Shown here in pieces: positions 1 to 6,896 of a stretch of DNA of 13,259 nucleotides (positions are counted from its first letter, which is position 1; each line of letters begins with the position of its first letter). The notes under the pieces are model-generated. The model did not search any database. It was not told where the DNA came from and was given only the letters and a program-made list of their open reading frames with translations. The stretch is from Bacillota bacterium (GTDB taxonomy: Bacteria; Bacillota; Clostridia; Christensenellales; CAG-138), in assembly GCA_023458355.1 (NCBI GenBank), contig JAEWZS010000229.1, positions 1-13,259 of the forward strand. The letters are read 5' to 3'. The position numbers were made by a program, and so were the translations under genes.

Positions 1-965
1 TCCTTAAACACGGAGAAGGCACTTTCCTTTACAAGGTCGCTCACGTCGATAAACTTAAGCCCAAAGCGGGTGTCCGGTTTATCGGAGCCGTAGGTTTCCA
101 TAGCTTCCTTGTAGGTCATGCGCGGGAGCGGAAGCTTTACGTCTACATCGAGCGTCTTCTTCAAAAGCGTCTGAATAAAGCCCTCGTTTACGGAAAGCAC
201 GTCGTCCATATCCACAAACGACATTTCAAGGTCGATCTGCGTAAATTCCGGCTGGCGATCCGCACGCAAATCCTCATCGCGGAAGCAGCGGGCAATCTGC
301 ATGTAGCGGTCGAAGCCCGAAAGCATCAAAAGCTGCTTATACTGCTGAGGGCTTTGCGGCAGTGCATAGAATTTACCCGGATGAACACGGCTTGGTACAA
401 GGTAGTCGCGTGCGCCTTCGGGCGTAGACTTGCACAAAATAGGCGTCTCAATCTCCAAAAAGCCGTTTTTTGAATAATACTCGCGGATAATCTGCATCAT
501 CTCGTGGCGCTTCATGAGTATTTTCTGGATGGACGGACGACGAAGGTCGAGATAGCGGTATTTAAGGCGTATCTGTTCCTGCGTGTTGAGATTATCGTCG
601 ATGTAGATAGGCGGTGTCTGTGCTTTGGAGAGAATTTTTAAATCCGTAGCCTGGAGCTCGTATTCGCCCGTTGCCATGTCTTTATTGACCATATCGGGCG
701 CACGGCGTGCGAGAACGCCTTTAACGGCTACAACATACTCGCTCCTGATGGTTTCTGCAAGCTCAAACACGTTTTTCGGCGTAAAGCTTTCATTAAACAC
801 TACCTGCATCACGCCCGTGCGGTCACGAAGCCCGATGAAGATGAGCGCGCCAAGGTTGCGCCATGTGCCTGCCCAGCCCATCAGAAGTATTTCTTTGCCT
901 ACATCCTCTTCCTTAACATTCGCGCAATAGCTGCTGCGCTTCCAACCCTGCAATAGTTCTGCCAT
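1..965 (-). CDS. aspS: Aspartate-tRNA ligase, N-terminal 321 residues (3' end outside window)
   Basis: Class II aminoacyl-tRNA synthetase that charges tRNA-Asp with aspartate in the cytoplasm. I translated it directly: it begins MAELLQGWKRSSYCANVK at 965 and stays open to the left edge, so 321 codons of a family that usually has about 590 are present. Visible are the N-terminal anticodon-binding OB fold (about residues 28-110, with LIFIGLRDRTGVMQVV) and the start of the bacterial-type catalytic domain, including the stretch QSPQQYKQLLM and the motif-2 region FRDEDLRADRQPEFTQIDLE. The OB fold reads GTWRNLGALIFIGLRDR where the family usually has a form of RRRDLGGLIFIDLRDR; this is a mild divergence. 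The ribosome-binding site is weak (GCAGG seven bases before ATG). It lies 119 bases downstream of hisS with no terminator-like T tract between, so it is probably co-transcribed from the T-box promoter. That fits the Asp specifier of the leader. Confidence 0.96.
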   Translation of the reverse strand, partial: MAELLQGWKRSSYCANVKEEDVGKEILLMGWAGTWRNLGALIFIGLRDRTGVMQVVFNESFTPKNVFELAETIRSEYVVAVKGVLARRAPDMVNKDMATGEYELQATDLKILSKAQTPPIYIDDNLNTQEQIRLKYRYLDLRRPSIQKILMKRHEMMQIIREYYSKNGFLEIETPILCKSTPEGARDYLVPSRVHPGKFYALPQSPQQYKQLLMLSGFDRYMQIARCFRDEDLRADRQPEFTQIDLEMSFVDMDDVLSVNEGFIQTLLKKTLDVDVKLPLPRMTYKEAMETYGSDKPDTRFGLKFIDVSDLVKESAFSVFK

Positions 966-1000
966 AAAGAAACCTGCTTTCTTTTGGAAATTTATGGGAT

Positions 1001-1025
1001 CGGGCGGATGCTATCCGCCCCTACG
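1001..1025. repeat. Palindromic intergenic repeat, copy A
   Basis: An 8-base perfect inverted repeat, GGGCGGAT (1002-1009) and ATCCGCCC (1013-1020), separated by GCT and followed by CTACG. It is the same element as the copies at 2385, 4275, 9250 and 12486 and has the same orientation. It lies inside the hisS-aspS operon. On the transcribed strand the hairpin is followed by GATCCC and not by a T run, so it should not act as an intrinsic terminator here. Confidence 0.85.
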
Positions 1026-1052
1026 GTTTGTTGGTTCGTGGAGGTAATTACT

Positions 1053-1080
1053 CGGGGCGTCGGGTACGCCGCCCCCTACG
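1053..1080. repeat. Diverged relative of the palindromic repeat, copy B
   Basis: GGGGCG (1054-1059) and CGCCCC (1070-1075) form a 6-base inverted repeat, with GGCGT/ACGCC as an alternative inner pairing. It is followed by CCTACG, like the other copies. The core differs (GGCGTC in place of GGCGGAT), so this looks like a sub-family of the same element in the same orientation. It lies 28 bases from copy A and ends four bases from the hisS stop codon. Confidence 0.6.
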
Positions 1081-1084
1081 AAAA

Positions 1085-2353
1085 TTACCGCATAATCTCT
1101 TTTAACGCCGCTTCAACTTCGTCAAGCTTTGCTTCGCTTTCAAAGCCGTCTGCCATGCGTTTTAATTTCACGATGCCTTTATTAAGTTCATCCTCGCCGA
1201 GTATGGCGACGATACGAGCGTTAATTTTATCGGCATATTTAAACTGCGCCTTAAAGCTTCTGCCCACATGATCAAACTCCGCCTTAACGCCGCTTTGCCT
1301 TAAATGCTGCACAAGCTTAAAACCGGCTGTTCGGGCCGCTTCGCCAAGCGCTGCCACATACACCTCGGGAGGCTCATCCTGCGGCATATTCGCCCCTTGG
1401 AGCTGCGCCACAAGTAAAAGCCTTTCCATGCCCATGCCAAAGCCCATGCCGCTAATCTTCGGGCCGCCCAAATCCACCATGAGCCCGTCGTACCTTCCGC
1501 CGCCGCATACGGTACCTGTATAGCCGTTGCCGTCTGAGACGATTTCAAATACGGTCTTGGTGTAATAATCAAGCCCGCGCACGATGAACGGATCGACCGT
1601 ATAGGCGACATCCGTAGCATTCAGGCAGGATTTCAACTCTTCAAAATGGTCGTGGCATTCATCGCACAAATGCTCGAGTATGCTCGGTGCATTGGCGGCA
1701 ACCTTTTTGCAGGATTCCTCCTTGCAATCGAGTATACGCAAGGGATTTTTTTCAAGGCGCGTTTTGCATGTTTCACAAAGCATGTCGTAATGCTCACGGA
1801 AATATGCCTTGAGCTTTTCGTTATATGCGGGGCGGCATTGGGGGCAACCAATGCTGTTGATAAAAAGCGTCAACCCTTTAAGGCCCGATTTATGGAGCAT
1901 GTCGAGCGCTAAGGATATGCATTCCGCATCCGCGCTCGCCTTTGGTGCACCGTAAACTTCAATGCCAAACTGGTGATGCTCGCGTAATCTTCCGGCTTGC
2001 GGCTTATCGTAGCGGAACACCGGGCAGTACAAATAATACAGCTTAGTCGGCTGCGCTTCGTTATAAAGGCTGCTTTCTAAAAACATCCGCGCAGCACCCG
2101 CTGTACCCTCGGGTTTTAGCGTAACGGAGCGTCCGCCCTTATCGAGGAATGTGTACATCTCCTTTTGCACGATATCCGTAGTATCGCCTACGCCGCGTAA
2201 AAAAAGCTCCGTATGTTCAAAAACGGGCGTGCGCACCTCACGGAAACCGTAGTTTTCGCAGACAGAACGCGCAATGCTTTCGATGTACTGCCATGCCTTG
2301 CTCTCGCCGGGCAAAACGTCCTTTGTACCCTTTGGTGCCTGATAGGATGCCAT
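1085..2353 (-). CDS. hisS: Histidine-tRNA ligase
   Basis: Charges tRNA-His with histidine; cytoplasmic, normally a homodimer. The protein has 422 residues, a normal length for bacterial HisRS. Motifs in order are KGTKDVLP (8-15), RTPVFEHTELFLRGVG (41-56), LKPEGTAG (79-86), the motif-2 region RYDKPQAGRLREHHQFGIEV (114-133), the HisRS-specific RGLDYYT (259-265) and GGGRYDGL (284-291), and motif 3 GFGMGMERLL (304-313). A C-terminal anticodon-binding domain follows from about 330. The insertion domain (about 165-240) carries CPQC, CETC, DCKEESC and CDEC, a cysteine-rich insert of the kind seen in many Firmicutes HisRS; zinc binding is possible but not shown. The start at 2353 is supported by AAAGGGG ten bases upstream. 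It is the first gene behind the T-box leader, with aspS second. Confidence 0.98.
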   Translation of the reverse strand: MASYQAPKGTKDVLPGESKAWQYIESIARSVCENYGFREVRTPVFEHTELFLRGVGDTTDIVQKEMYTFLDKGGRSVTLKPEGTAGAARMFLESSLYNEAQPTKLYYLYCPVFRYDKPQAGRLREHHQFGIEVYGAPKASADAECISLALDMLHKSGLKGLTLFINSIGCPQCRPAYNEKLKAYFREHYDMLCETCKTRLEKNPLRILDCKEESCKKVAANAPSILEHLCDECHDHFEELKSCLNATDVAYTVDPFIVRGLDYYTKTVFEIVSDGNGYTGTVCGGGRYDGLMVDLGGPKISGMGFGMGMERLLLVAQLQGANMPQDEPPEVYVAALGEAARTAGFKLVQHLRQSGVKAEFDHVGRSFKAQFKYADKINARIVAILGEDELNKGIVKLKRMADGFESEAKLDEVEAALKEIMR

Positions 2354-2384
2354 GATGAACCCCTTTCGATTCGTGTTTCCTGTT

Positions 2385-2409
2385 CGGGCGGATACTATCC
2401 GCCCCTACC
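2385..2409. repeat. Palindromic intergenic repeat, copy C, in the hisS 5' leader
   Basis: GGGCGGAT (2386-2393), loop ACT, ATCCGCCC (2397-2404), then CTAC. It has the same orientation as copies A, D, E and F. It lies in the 66 bases between the T-box terminator and the hisS start, so every read-through transcript carries this hairpin about 30 bases ahead of the ribosome-binding site. Confidence 0.85.
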
Positions 2410-2419
2410 ATCGTAAATT

Positions 2420-2455
2420 AAAAAAGGCCTCGCGTCCACATAGGGACGGGAAACC
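2420..2455 (-). terminator. Intrinsic terminator arm of the T-box leader
   Basis: On the RNA strand GGUUUC, then C, then CGUCC pair with GGACG, then C, then GAGGCC around the loop CUAUGU, with one C/C mismatch and two G-U pairs. Six U residues follow (2420-2425). The 5' arm overlaps the T-box bulge region, so this hairpin and the antiterminator are mutually exclusive, as expected for a transcriptional T-box. Confidence 0.88.
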
Positions 2456-2643
2456 CGCGGTGCCACCCTGCTTGAGCCTATAAAAGGCTCCACTCATACC
2501 GTTAACGCCGGCATACGTCCGCGCTTTCACGCGGAGGCTCACGGTTGTCTTTTCGCACGTTTCCCTGCCGCCGCGGCTCTCAGCTATGCCATCGGCTCTC
2601 TTTTGCGTCCACGCGGTACTTTTTCCGCTCATTGCCTGTTTAT
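2420..2643 (-). promoter_or_regulatory. T-box riboswitch leader of hisS-aspS, Asp (GAC) specifier
   Basis: Binds uncharged tRNA and allows read-through into hisS-aspS. The conserved T-box GGGUGGCACCGCGGG is at 2468-2454. Stem I is well formed. AGGC pairs with GCCU and CGG with CCG, on either side of a kink-turn (UGAG and GUGAGC); the AGUA loop-E motif lies opposite the specifier loop; the distal part contains AGAGAGCCGAUGG. Aligned to the B. subtilis glyQS leader from memory, the distances from kink-turn to specifier match exactly. This puts the specifier at 2549-2547, reading GAC (Asp), followed by the expected purine. The next three bases read AAC (Asn). No His codon (CAC or CAU) lies in the loop. 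A stem III hairpin (GAGCC-loop-GGCUC) precedes the T-box. The terminator follows at 2455-2420. Confidence 0.93.
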
Positions 2644-2649
2644 TGATGG

Positions 2650-2679
2650 ATTATACACGTCCGCATGCGGCTTTGTCAA
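2650..2679 (-). promoter_or_regulatory. Sigma-A promoter for T-box-hisS-aspS
   Basis: A perfect -35 TTGACA (2679-2674) and a perfect -10 TATAAT (2655-2650) are separated by 18 bases. Transcription should begin near 2643-2644, just before stem I of the T-box. The promoter lies inside the 3' end of the upstream kinase/NUDIX gene: that gene's TAA stop codon (2653-2651) is part of the -10 hexamer. Confidence 0.92.
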
Positions 2680-4162
2680 TGCGGTACATGCTTTGAAGCA
2701 AGTCAAACTCGGGGAAAACATCCCGTGCGATAAACTCCCCGCGGTCTATCATGGCGACTATTTCATCCCATGTAGCGGCACGGGCGTCGATTGTTTCACC
2801 TTCTTGTACAACTACATTTGCGAGATCGAATTCTTGGCGGAAAAGCCAGCTGTCAAAAATAGAAACCTCCCGCCGATAGGTTGAAATAAGCTCAGCGTTT
2901 TGAGGAAGCAACGTGATGCCTGCTTCCTCCTGTGCCTCGCGGATTGCAGCAGTAAGGCTACCCTCGCTCGTAAGCGCACTTCCGCTAGGAACCTCCCACA
3001 TACCGGGATAGCCAAGCTTATTAAATGCCCTACGAGTAATGAGGAATTCTCCCTGTTCATTCACAATCCATGCCCGCACAACAAGATGATATTCGCCCTT
3101 TTGCATAGGCTCGCCGCGCCTGTGCGTGCGGCCTAAAGGATTTCTGTTTTCATCGAGAACATCCCAAATTTCATCCTTCACCTTATCAAGCCCAAGCCAC
3201 GACTGCATTTTTTTATACAGCAACGGTAAAATCGCCGGATAGGTCAGCTTATCGGGCAATGTTTCAAACGGCTTTACCTCCGCCATTTCGCTATTAGGAG
3301 GTAATGCTCCAAGCATTTTTATATCGGCATAGAACACCTGACCGTAGCTAAACTCCGTCTCTCGGTGCACGGCATAATCAAACGCCGAGTGGATAAAGAA
3401 TTCCGTTGCACCCGTTTCCTCATAAAGCTCGCGTTTTGCGCATTCAAGTGCGGTTTCACCCTTCTCCAAATGCCCGCCCGCTGTTTCCCATGTATCGCGG
3501 CCTTTTTGACGGCAATAGAACCATTTGCCGTAGTCTCTGGCAAAAATGACAGCGAAGCGGTACTTTAAAAGCTCTCCGGCTTCACAAATCGTGACCCTTA
3601 GAGGTTCATTCGGCTTTGTATAGAATTGCTTTGCAATGCATTCGGCTGTTTCACGTGCATCTTCGGTTCCATCCACGCGCACAACGGGGCACGGGCAATT
3701 ATTCATCCATTGCTCGTGCATGGCGCGGGAGCGCATGGTTATATCGCCCGCATCATAGCCTTCTGCCCATTGTAAGAATTCGAGGTGGTTGTTGTACATG
3801 TCGCCGCCTTCAAGTATGCGGTCTTTGAATCTTTCGCGCTCTCGCTTATGCAAGCGCTCTATGCGAACTTCTGTGGGGGTTAAAACGAACACGGCAAGGT
3901 CGAGGAACGGCAAAAGCGGCTCATCCCACTTTACAGCGCTGCCGGACAAAACAAAGCGAGGGTATTTATGTAAATCCATTAATAGCATCGCCTGACGTTC
4001 CTCCCGCGGGCGAGCGACCGTAAAAGGCACCTCTGTTTTTTGCCAAAAGTAATCGTCTATATCGAGATGTTTAAAACCAAGAACGCAGGCAAGCTCGCGT
4101 CCGCGCGTAGTCGTGCCCGAACCGCTAGCGCCGAATACAATGATGCCGTGAGGGTGATCGAT
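2651..4162 (-). CDS. Fusion: P-loop kinase-like domain + two NUDIX hydrolase domains
   Basis: A predicted 503-residue protein. Residues 1-165 form a P-loop nucleotide-binding domain with GASGSGTTT (11-19) and DIDDYFW (34-40). The Walker A lysine is replaced by Thr17. The domain continues with an LRKRERERF-like lid region and a basic/aromatic tail. NUDIX domain 1 (about 188-320) has a complete box, G-x5-E-x7-RELYEETGA (229-252). NUDIX domain 2 (about 332-500) has a complete box, G-x5-E-x7-REAQEEAGI (394-416), and most resembles IPP-isomerase-like NUDIX proteins. The substrates are unknown; nucleotide or diphosphate compounds are a family-level expectation. The reading frame has no ATG before the P-loop. 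Starting at GTG 4030 would delete the P-loop, so I place the start at ATC 4162, seven bases after GGAGG. The gene ends inside the hisS promoter. Domain calls are firm; the start is inferred. Confidence 0.8.
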   Translation of the reverse strand: MDHPHGIIVFGASGSGTTTRGRELACVLGFKHLDIDDYFWQKTEVPFTVARPREERQAMLLMDLHKYPRFVLSGSAVKWDEPLLPFLDLAVFVLTPTEVRIERLHKRERERFKDRILEGGDMYNNHLEFLQWAEGYDAGDITMRSRAMHEQWMNNCPCPVVRVDGTEDARETAECIAKQFYTKPNEPLRVTICEAGELLKYRFAVIFARDYGKWFYCRQKGRDTWETAGGHLEKGETALECAKRELYEETGATEFFIHSAFDYAVHRETEFSYGQVFYADIKMLGALPPNSEMAEVKPFETLPDKLTYPAILPLLYKKMQSWLGLDKVKDEIWDVLDENRNPLGRTHRRGEPMQKGEYHLVVRAWIVNEQGEFLITRRAFNKLGYPGMWEVPSGSALTSEGSLTAAIREAQEEAGITLLPQNAELISTYRREVSIFDSWLFRQEFDLANVVVQEGETIDARAATWDEIVAMIDRGEFIARDVFPEFDLLQSMYRIDKAACGRV

Positions 4163-4169
4163 GGTACAG

Positions 4170-4174
4170 CCTCC
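4170..4174 (-). promoter_or_regulatory. Ribosome-binding site that decides the kinase/NUDIX start
   Basis: GGAGG at 4174-4170 stands seven bases before ATC 4162 in the frame that leads directly into the P-loop. No ATG, GTG or TTG occurs in that frame between the upstream stop (4240-4238) and the P-loop. This is the main evidence for an ATC start. Confidence 0.6.
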
Positions 4175-4223
4175 GTCTATATGATTAACGGTGGGATGGG
4201 GTATTGCGACGATAACGATAATC

Positions 4224-4253
4224 CGTGTAGACCGCTTCTAAAACCTGCGTCAA
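4224..4253 (-). promoter_or_regulatory. Possible weak promoter for the kinase/NUDIX gene
   Basis: TTGACG (4253-4248) is a good -35. The best -10 at 18 bases' spacing is TACACG, which is a poor match. A transcript from here would have a leader of about 55 bases. Read-through from hemZ is an equally good explanation for expression. Confidence 0.25.
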
Positions 4254-4274
4254 CGAATAATGACGGGCAGAAAA

Positions 4275-4301
4275 CGGGCGGATATGGAATCCGCCCCTAC
4301 G
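4275..4301. repeat. Palindromic intergenic repeat, copy D
   Basis: GGGCGGAT (4276-4283), loop ATGGA, ATCCGCCC (4289-4296), then CTACG. It lies in the 166-base gap between hemZ and the kinase/NUDIX gene. On the transcribed strand the hairpin is followed by GTTTTCT, so this copy could also work as a weak intrinsic terminator for the rel-dtd-MBL-hemZ unit. Confidence 0.85.
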
Positions 4302-4328
4302 ACAGCGACACCCGAAGGCCGCCACACA

Positions 4329-5804
4329 CTATCTATCTTCCAAAAACAATTCCCTTTTGGCACCGTTAAGCACATCGAGCTTGTCGATATAGGTCTTTAT
4401 ATCCTTGGGTGCGGGGATGCGCTCCACGCGGGTTTCGGCGTCGAATATGCGCTTGGTCATGGCGTTTGCGCCGTGGGAGAGTATACTTATGGTCTCTTCC
4501 ATCATATCCACATTGTAAATGCACTCGGTACCGGGTTTTGCATACCCCACGTTTTCGAGGTTGCCGCGCATATACTTCTGGCGGTACATGTAGTACGGGT
4601 GCATTTTAAGCTCGCAAGCCAATGCTCGGCCGGCGTCCACCATTTGATCGGCGACTTCGGCACTTGCGAGTGGGTACTCGGAAAGCTTGCCTTTTAAAAG
4701 GGACGAGCGCTTAATGGCAAGTGTATGCACCGTCAGGTTTTCGGGAGAAAGTGCTTTTATGGCGTTTAGCGTATTTTGAAAGTCATTTAGGTTTTCCCCG
4801 GGCAAGCCTGCGATAACGTCCATGTTGATTTCTGAAAAGCCCGCTTGCCGCGCCATAAAAAACGCTCTTTCAATCGCTTGCGCGCTATGGCTTCGGCCGA
4901 CGAGCGCTAATGTTGTATCGTTCATGCTTTGAGGGTTGATGGAAATGCGTGTTACACCACGGCGCTTTAGCACTTCAAGTTTTTCTTTGTCTATGGTATC
5001 GGGCCTTCCCGCCTCCACGGTGAGCTCATGGCCGAAACCGCCGTAGGCTTTAAGTGCAAATTCAAGAAGGCCGTCAAGTTCGTCTGCGGTCAATACCGTA
5101 GGCGTGCCGCCGCCTATATACATGCTGCGAACAGTACGAGAGGTTTCATGCATTAGCTTTGCGCCGAAGGCTATATCTTTTTTGAGCGCGTCAAGGTATG
5201 CAGCCATATCGGTTTTAGCATTGCGCACCTCGGAAGCAAATGAACAATAAAGGCAGCGGGTCTTACAAAACGGTATGCCTATGTATATCCCCGTTTCCTT
5301 TTCAGAAGATAGCTTTCGCATCCCGTCCTGCACTTTTAAAATTTCCGCAGCGAGCGCAAGCTTTTCCTTTGTAACGTCGAAGTCTGAAAGCATCATGCGC
5401 TGTGCTTTTTCTTCCCCCATGCTCTCGTTTAGCTCGCGCAAAAGCCGCGTGGGGCGTATGCCCGTAAGCGAGCCCCAAGGCAAATGCGTTTCGGGGAATG
5501 CCTTGACCATGGCGCGGAATACGGCAATCTTAACCGAACGCTTTTGATAGCGCTTTTGCTCTAAAGCACTTTCACCCCGATACGGGCTTTCATAGCGGCA
5601 GGTAAACTCTCCTTTAGAAACGCGTATGCAGCTTGCCTCTGCCGCCCATGCTCCGTTTTCGTCAAGTAGATTTGCCGACACAAAAACATCGCCGTCGCAC
5701 AGCGATTGGGTCGCGGGCGACAGCTTTTCAAAATCGAGAAACAAGCGAAGTATCTCCGCGATATCGTTCTCAAACTGCGGTGTATTTGTTAGTAAACTTA
5801 CCAT
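4329..5804 (-). CDS. hemZ: HemZ-type radical SAM protein (coproporphyrinogen III oxidase-like)
   Basis: Radical SAM enzyme of the HemN/HemZ family, associated with oxygen-independent coproporphyrinogen III oxidation in haem synthesis; some relatives instead handle haem or have other roles, so the exact reaction is an inference. The protein has 491 residues, the usual HemZ length. The N-terminal 165 residues are the HemZ-specific extension, containing LPWGSLTGIRPTRLL (108-122). The radical SAM core begins with YIGIPFCKTRCLYCSFAS. Cysteines 180, 184 and 187 ligate the 4Fe-4S cluster, followed by YIGGGTPTVL (229-238), EAGRPDT (264-270) and RISINPQSMND (286-296). Its ATG overlaps the stop of the upstream MBL gene by seven bases (ATGGTAA), and its own ribosome-binding site is weak, so translation is probably coupled to that gene. 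Confidence 0.93.
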   Translation of the reverse strand: MVSLLTNTPQFENDIAEILRLFLDFEKLSPATQSLCDGDVFVSANLLDENGAWAAEASCIRVSKGEFTCRYESPYRGESALEQKRYQKRSVKIAVFRAMVKAFPETHLPWGSLTGIRPTRLLRELNESMGEEKAQRMMLSDFDVTKEKLALAAEILKVQDGMRKLSSEKETGIYIGIPFCKTRCLYCSFASEVRNAKTDMAAYLDALKKDIAFGAKLMHETSRTVRSMYIGGGTPTVLTADELDGLLEFALKAYGGFGHELTVEAGRPDTIDKEKLEVLKRRGVTRISINPQSMNDTTLALVGRSHSAQAIERAFFMARQAGFSEINMDVIAGLPGENLNDFQNTLNAIKALSPENLTVHTLAIKRSSLLKGKLSEYPLASAEVADQMVDAGRALACELKMHPYYMYRQKYMRGNLENVGYAKPGTECIYNVDMMEETISILSHGANAMTKRIFDAETRVERIPAPKDIKTYIDKLDVLNGAKRELFLEDR

Positions 5805-6442
5805 GTTTCCGGGTTGAACTGCTTCATATAGGGGTTAAATTTTCGCTCATCATCGAGCGTTGTTGCGCTATCGTGGCCGGGATAAACGGCATAGTCGCCT
5901 TCAAGTGTAAAGAGCTTATTTGAAATGGAATCGTATAGCGCTTGCGGGTTGCCGCCCGGGAGATCGCTTCGGCCAACGCTTAACTTAAACAACGTATCGC
6001 CCGAAAACAACACGCGCTCGTTTTCAAGCAAATAGCACATGCCACCCTCTGTATGGCCGGGTGTCGCAATTGCCTTCACTTTAAAACCTGCCGCTTCAAA
6101 CTCTTCGCCGTCGTTTAAAAGCCTGTCGGCATGAACGCTGCGCACGGGATAGCTCGTCATGGTGGACAGGTTTTCCGTATCGTCATGAAGCGCCGCGGCA
6201 TCGGATTTATTGATGAGCACCTGCGCGCCTGTTTCTTCTTTCAGGTTCGCCACGCCCAAAATATGGTCAAAATGCCCATGTGTCAAGAGTATATGCGTGA
6301 GCTTTAAATTGTGCTCGGTTAAAAACGCAAGCGCCTTTTTGGCGTTTGCGGGATCAACAAGGAAGCACTCCCCCTCGTTCGCCCCATAAACAGCGTAGGT
6401 ATTGGTCGCCAAAGGACCTGAAATGATGGTGGATAATTGCAT
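5798..6442 (-). CDS. MBL-fold metallohydrolase (glyoxalase II-like, YqgX type)
   Basis: A small metallo-beta-lactamase-fold hydrolase of 214 residues, cytoplasmic, with no signal peptide. The full set of dinuclear metal ligands is visible: HGHFDH (His55, His57, Asp59, His60), His130 in TPGHTEGG, Asp149 in FSGDTLF and His190 in YPGHDS. The layout resembles glyoxalase II and the B. subtilis YqgX group, which hydrolyse thioesters such as glutathione or bacillithiol conjugates. It is too short for the C-terminal helical domain of classical glyoxalase II, so the substrate is unknown. It is coupled at both ends: its ATG shares one base with the dtd stop (TGATG), and its stop overlaps the hemZ start. 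Confidence 0.92.
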   Translation of the reverse strand: MQLSTIISGPLATNTYAVYGANEGECFLVDPANAKKALAFLTEHNLKLTHILLTHGHFDHILGVANLKEETGAQVLINKSDAAALHDDTENLSTMTSYPVRSVHADRLLNDGEEFEAAGFKVKAIATPGHTEGGMCYLLENERVLFSGDTLFKLSVGRSDLPGGNPQALYDSISNKLFTLEGDYAVYPGHDSATTLDDERKFNPYMKQFNPETW

Positions 6443-6888
6443 CAGAATGCCTTTCTGCTCTCAAGGAGTATGGTCACAGGGCCGTCGTTGACGAGCGCTA
6501 CATCCATGTGTGCGCCGAATTCGCCTGTTTCAACCCGTATGCTTTGACGAAGTTTTAAAATTGCTTCCTCATAGAGCGGTATCGCTTTTTCGGGACGTGC
6601 GGCGCGAATAAAGCTTGGCCTCCTGCCGTGGCGTGCATCGCCCAAAAGCGTAAACTGCGAAACGAGGAGTATTTGGCCTTCAACATCCATAATAGACAGG
6701 TTCATCTTGCCATCTGCGTCCTCAAATATACGAAGGCCGAGAAGTTTATCTAAGATATAGTCAAGATCTTTTCCCGTATCATCCTCTTCGATGCCCAAAA
6801 GCACAAGAAAGCCTTTTTGAATACTACCTGTCACGCGGCCTTCCACGGTGACGGATGCGTTTGAAACCCTTTGTACAACAGCTCTCAT
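6442..6888 (-). CDS. dtd: D-aminoacyl-tRNA deacylase
   Basis: Removes D-amino acids (and glycine from tRNA-Ala) mischarged onto tRNA; acts as a cytoplasmic homodimer. The protein has 148 residues, full length for the family. It starts with the typical MRAVVQRVSNASVTVEG and carries both active-site motifs: SQFTL (77-81, with Thr80) and the cross-subunit Gly-cisPro motif in NDGPVTI (134-140). GRRPSF (88-93) is also conserved. The gene follows rel after eight bases and overlaps the MBL gene by one base, so it sits in the middle of one transcription unit. The rel-dtd pair is a common arrangement in Firmicutes and many other bacteria. Confidence 0.98.
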   Translation of the reverse strand: MRAVVQRVSNASVTVEGRVTGSIQKGFLVLLGIEEDDTGKDLDYILDKLLGLRIFEDADGKMNLSIMDVEGQILLVSQFTLLGDARHGRRPSFIRAARPEKAIPLYEEAILKLRQSIRVETGEFGAHMDVALVNDGPVTILLESRKAF

Positions 6889-6896
6889 TATAGTAT

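Noticed and set aside
2405..2632. 75-residue minus-strand ORF in the hisS leader
   Set aside because: It is fully explained by the T-box RNA, whose stems and terminator occupy this span.
2651..4030. Shorter reading of the kinase/NUDIX gene from GTG 4030 (459 residues)
   Set aside because: It removes the in-frame P-loop and the DIDDYFW motif just upstream, which belong to the same domain, and no good ribosome-binding site precedes it.
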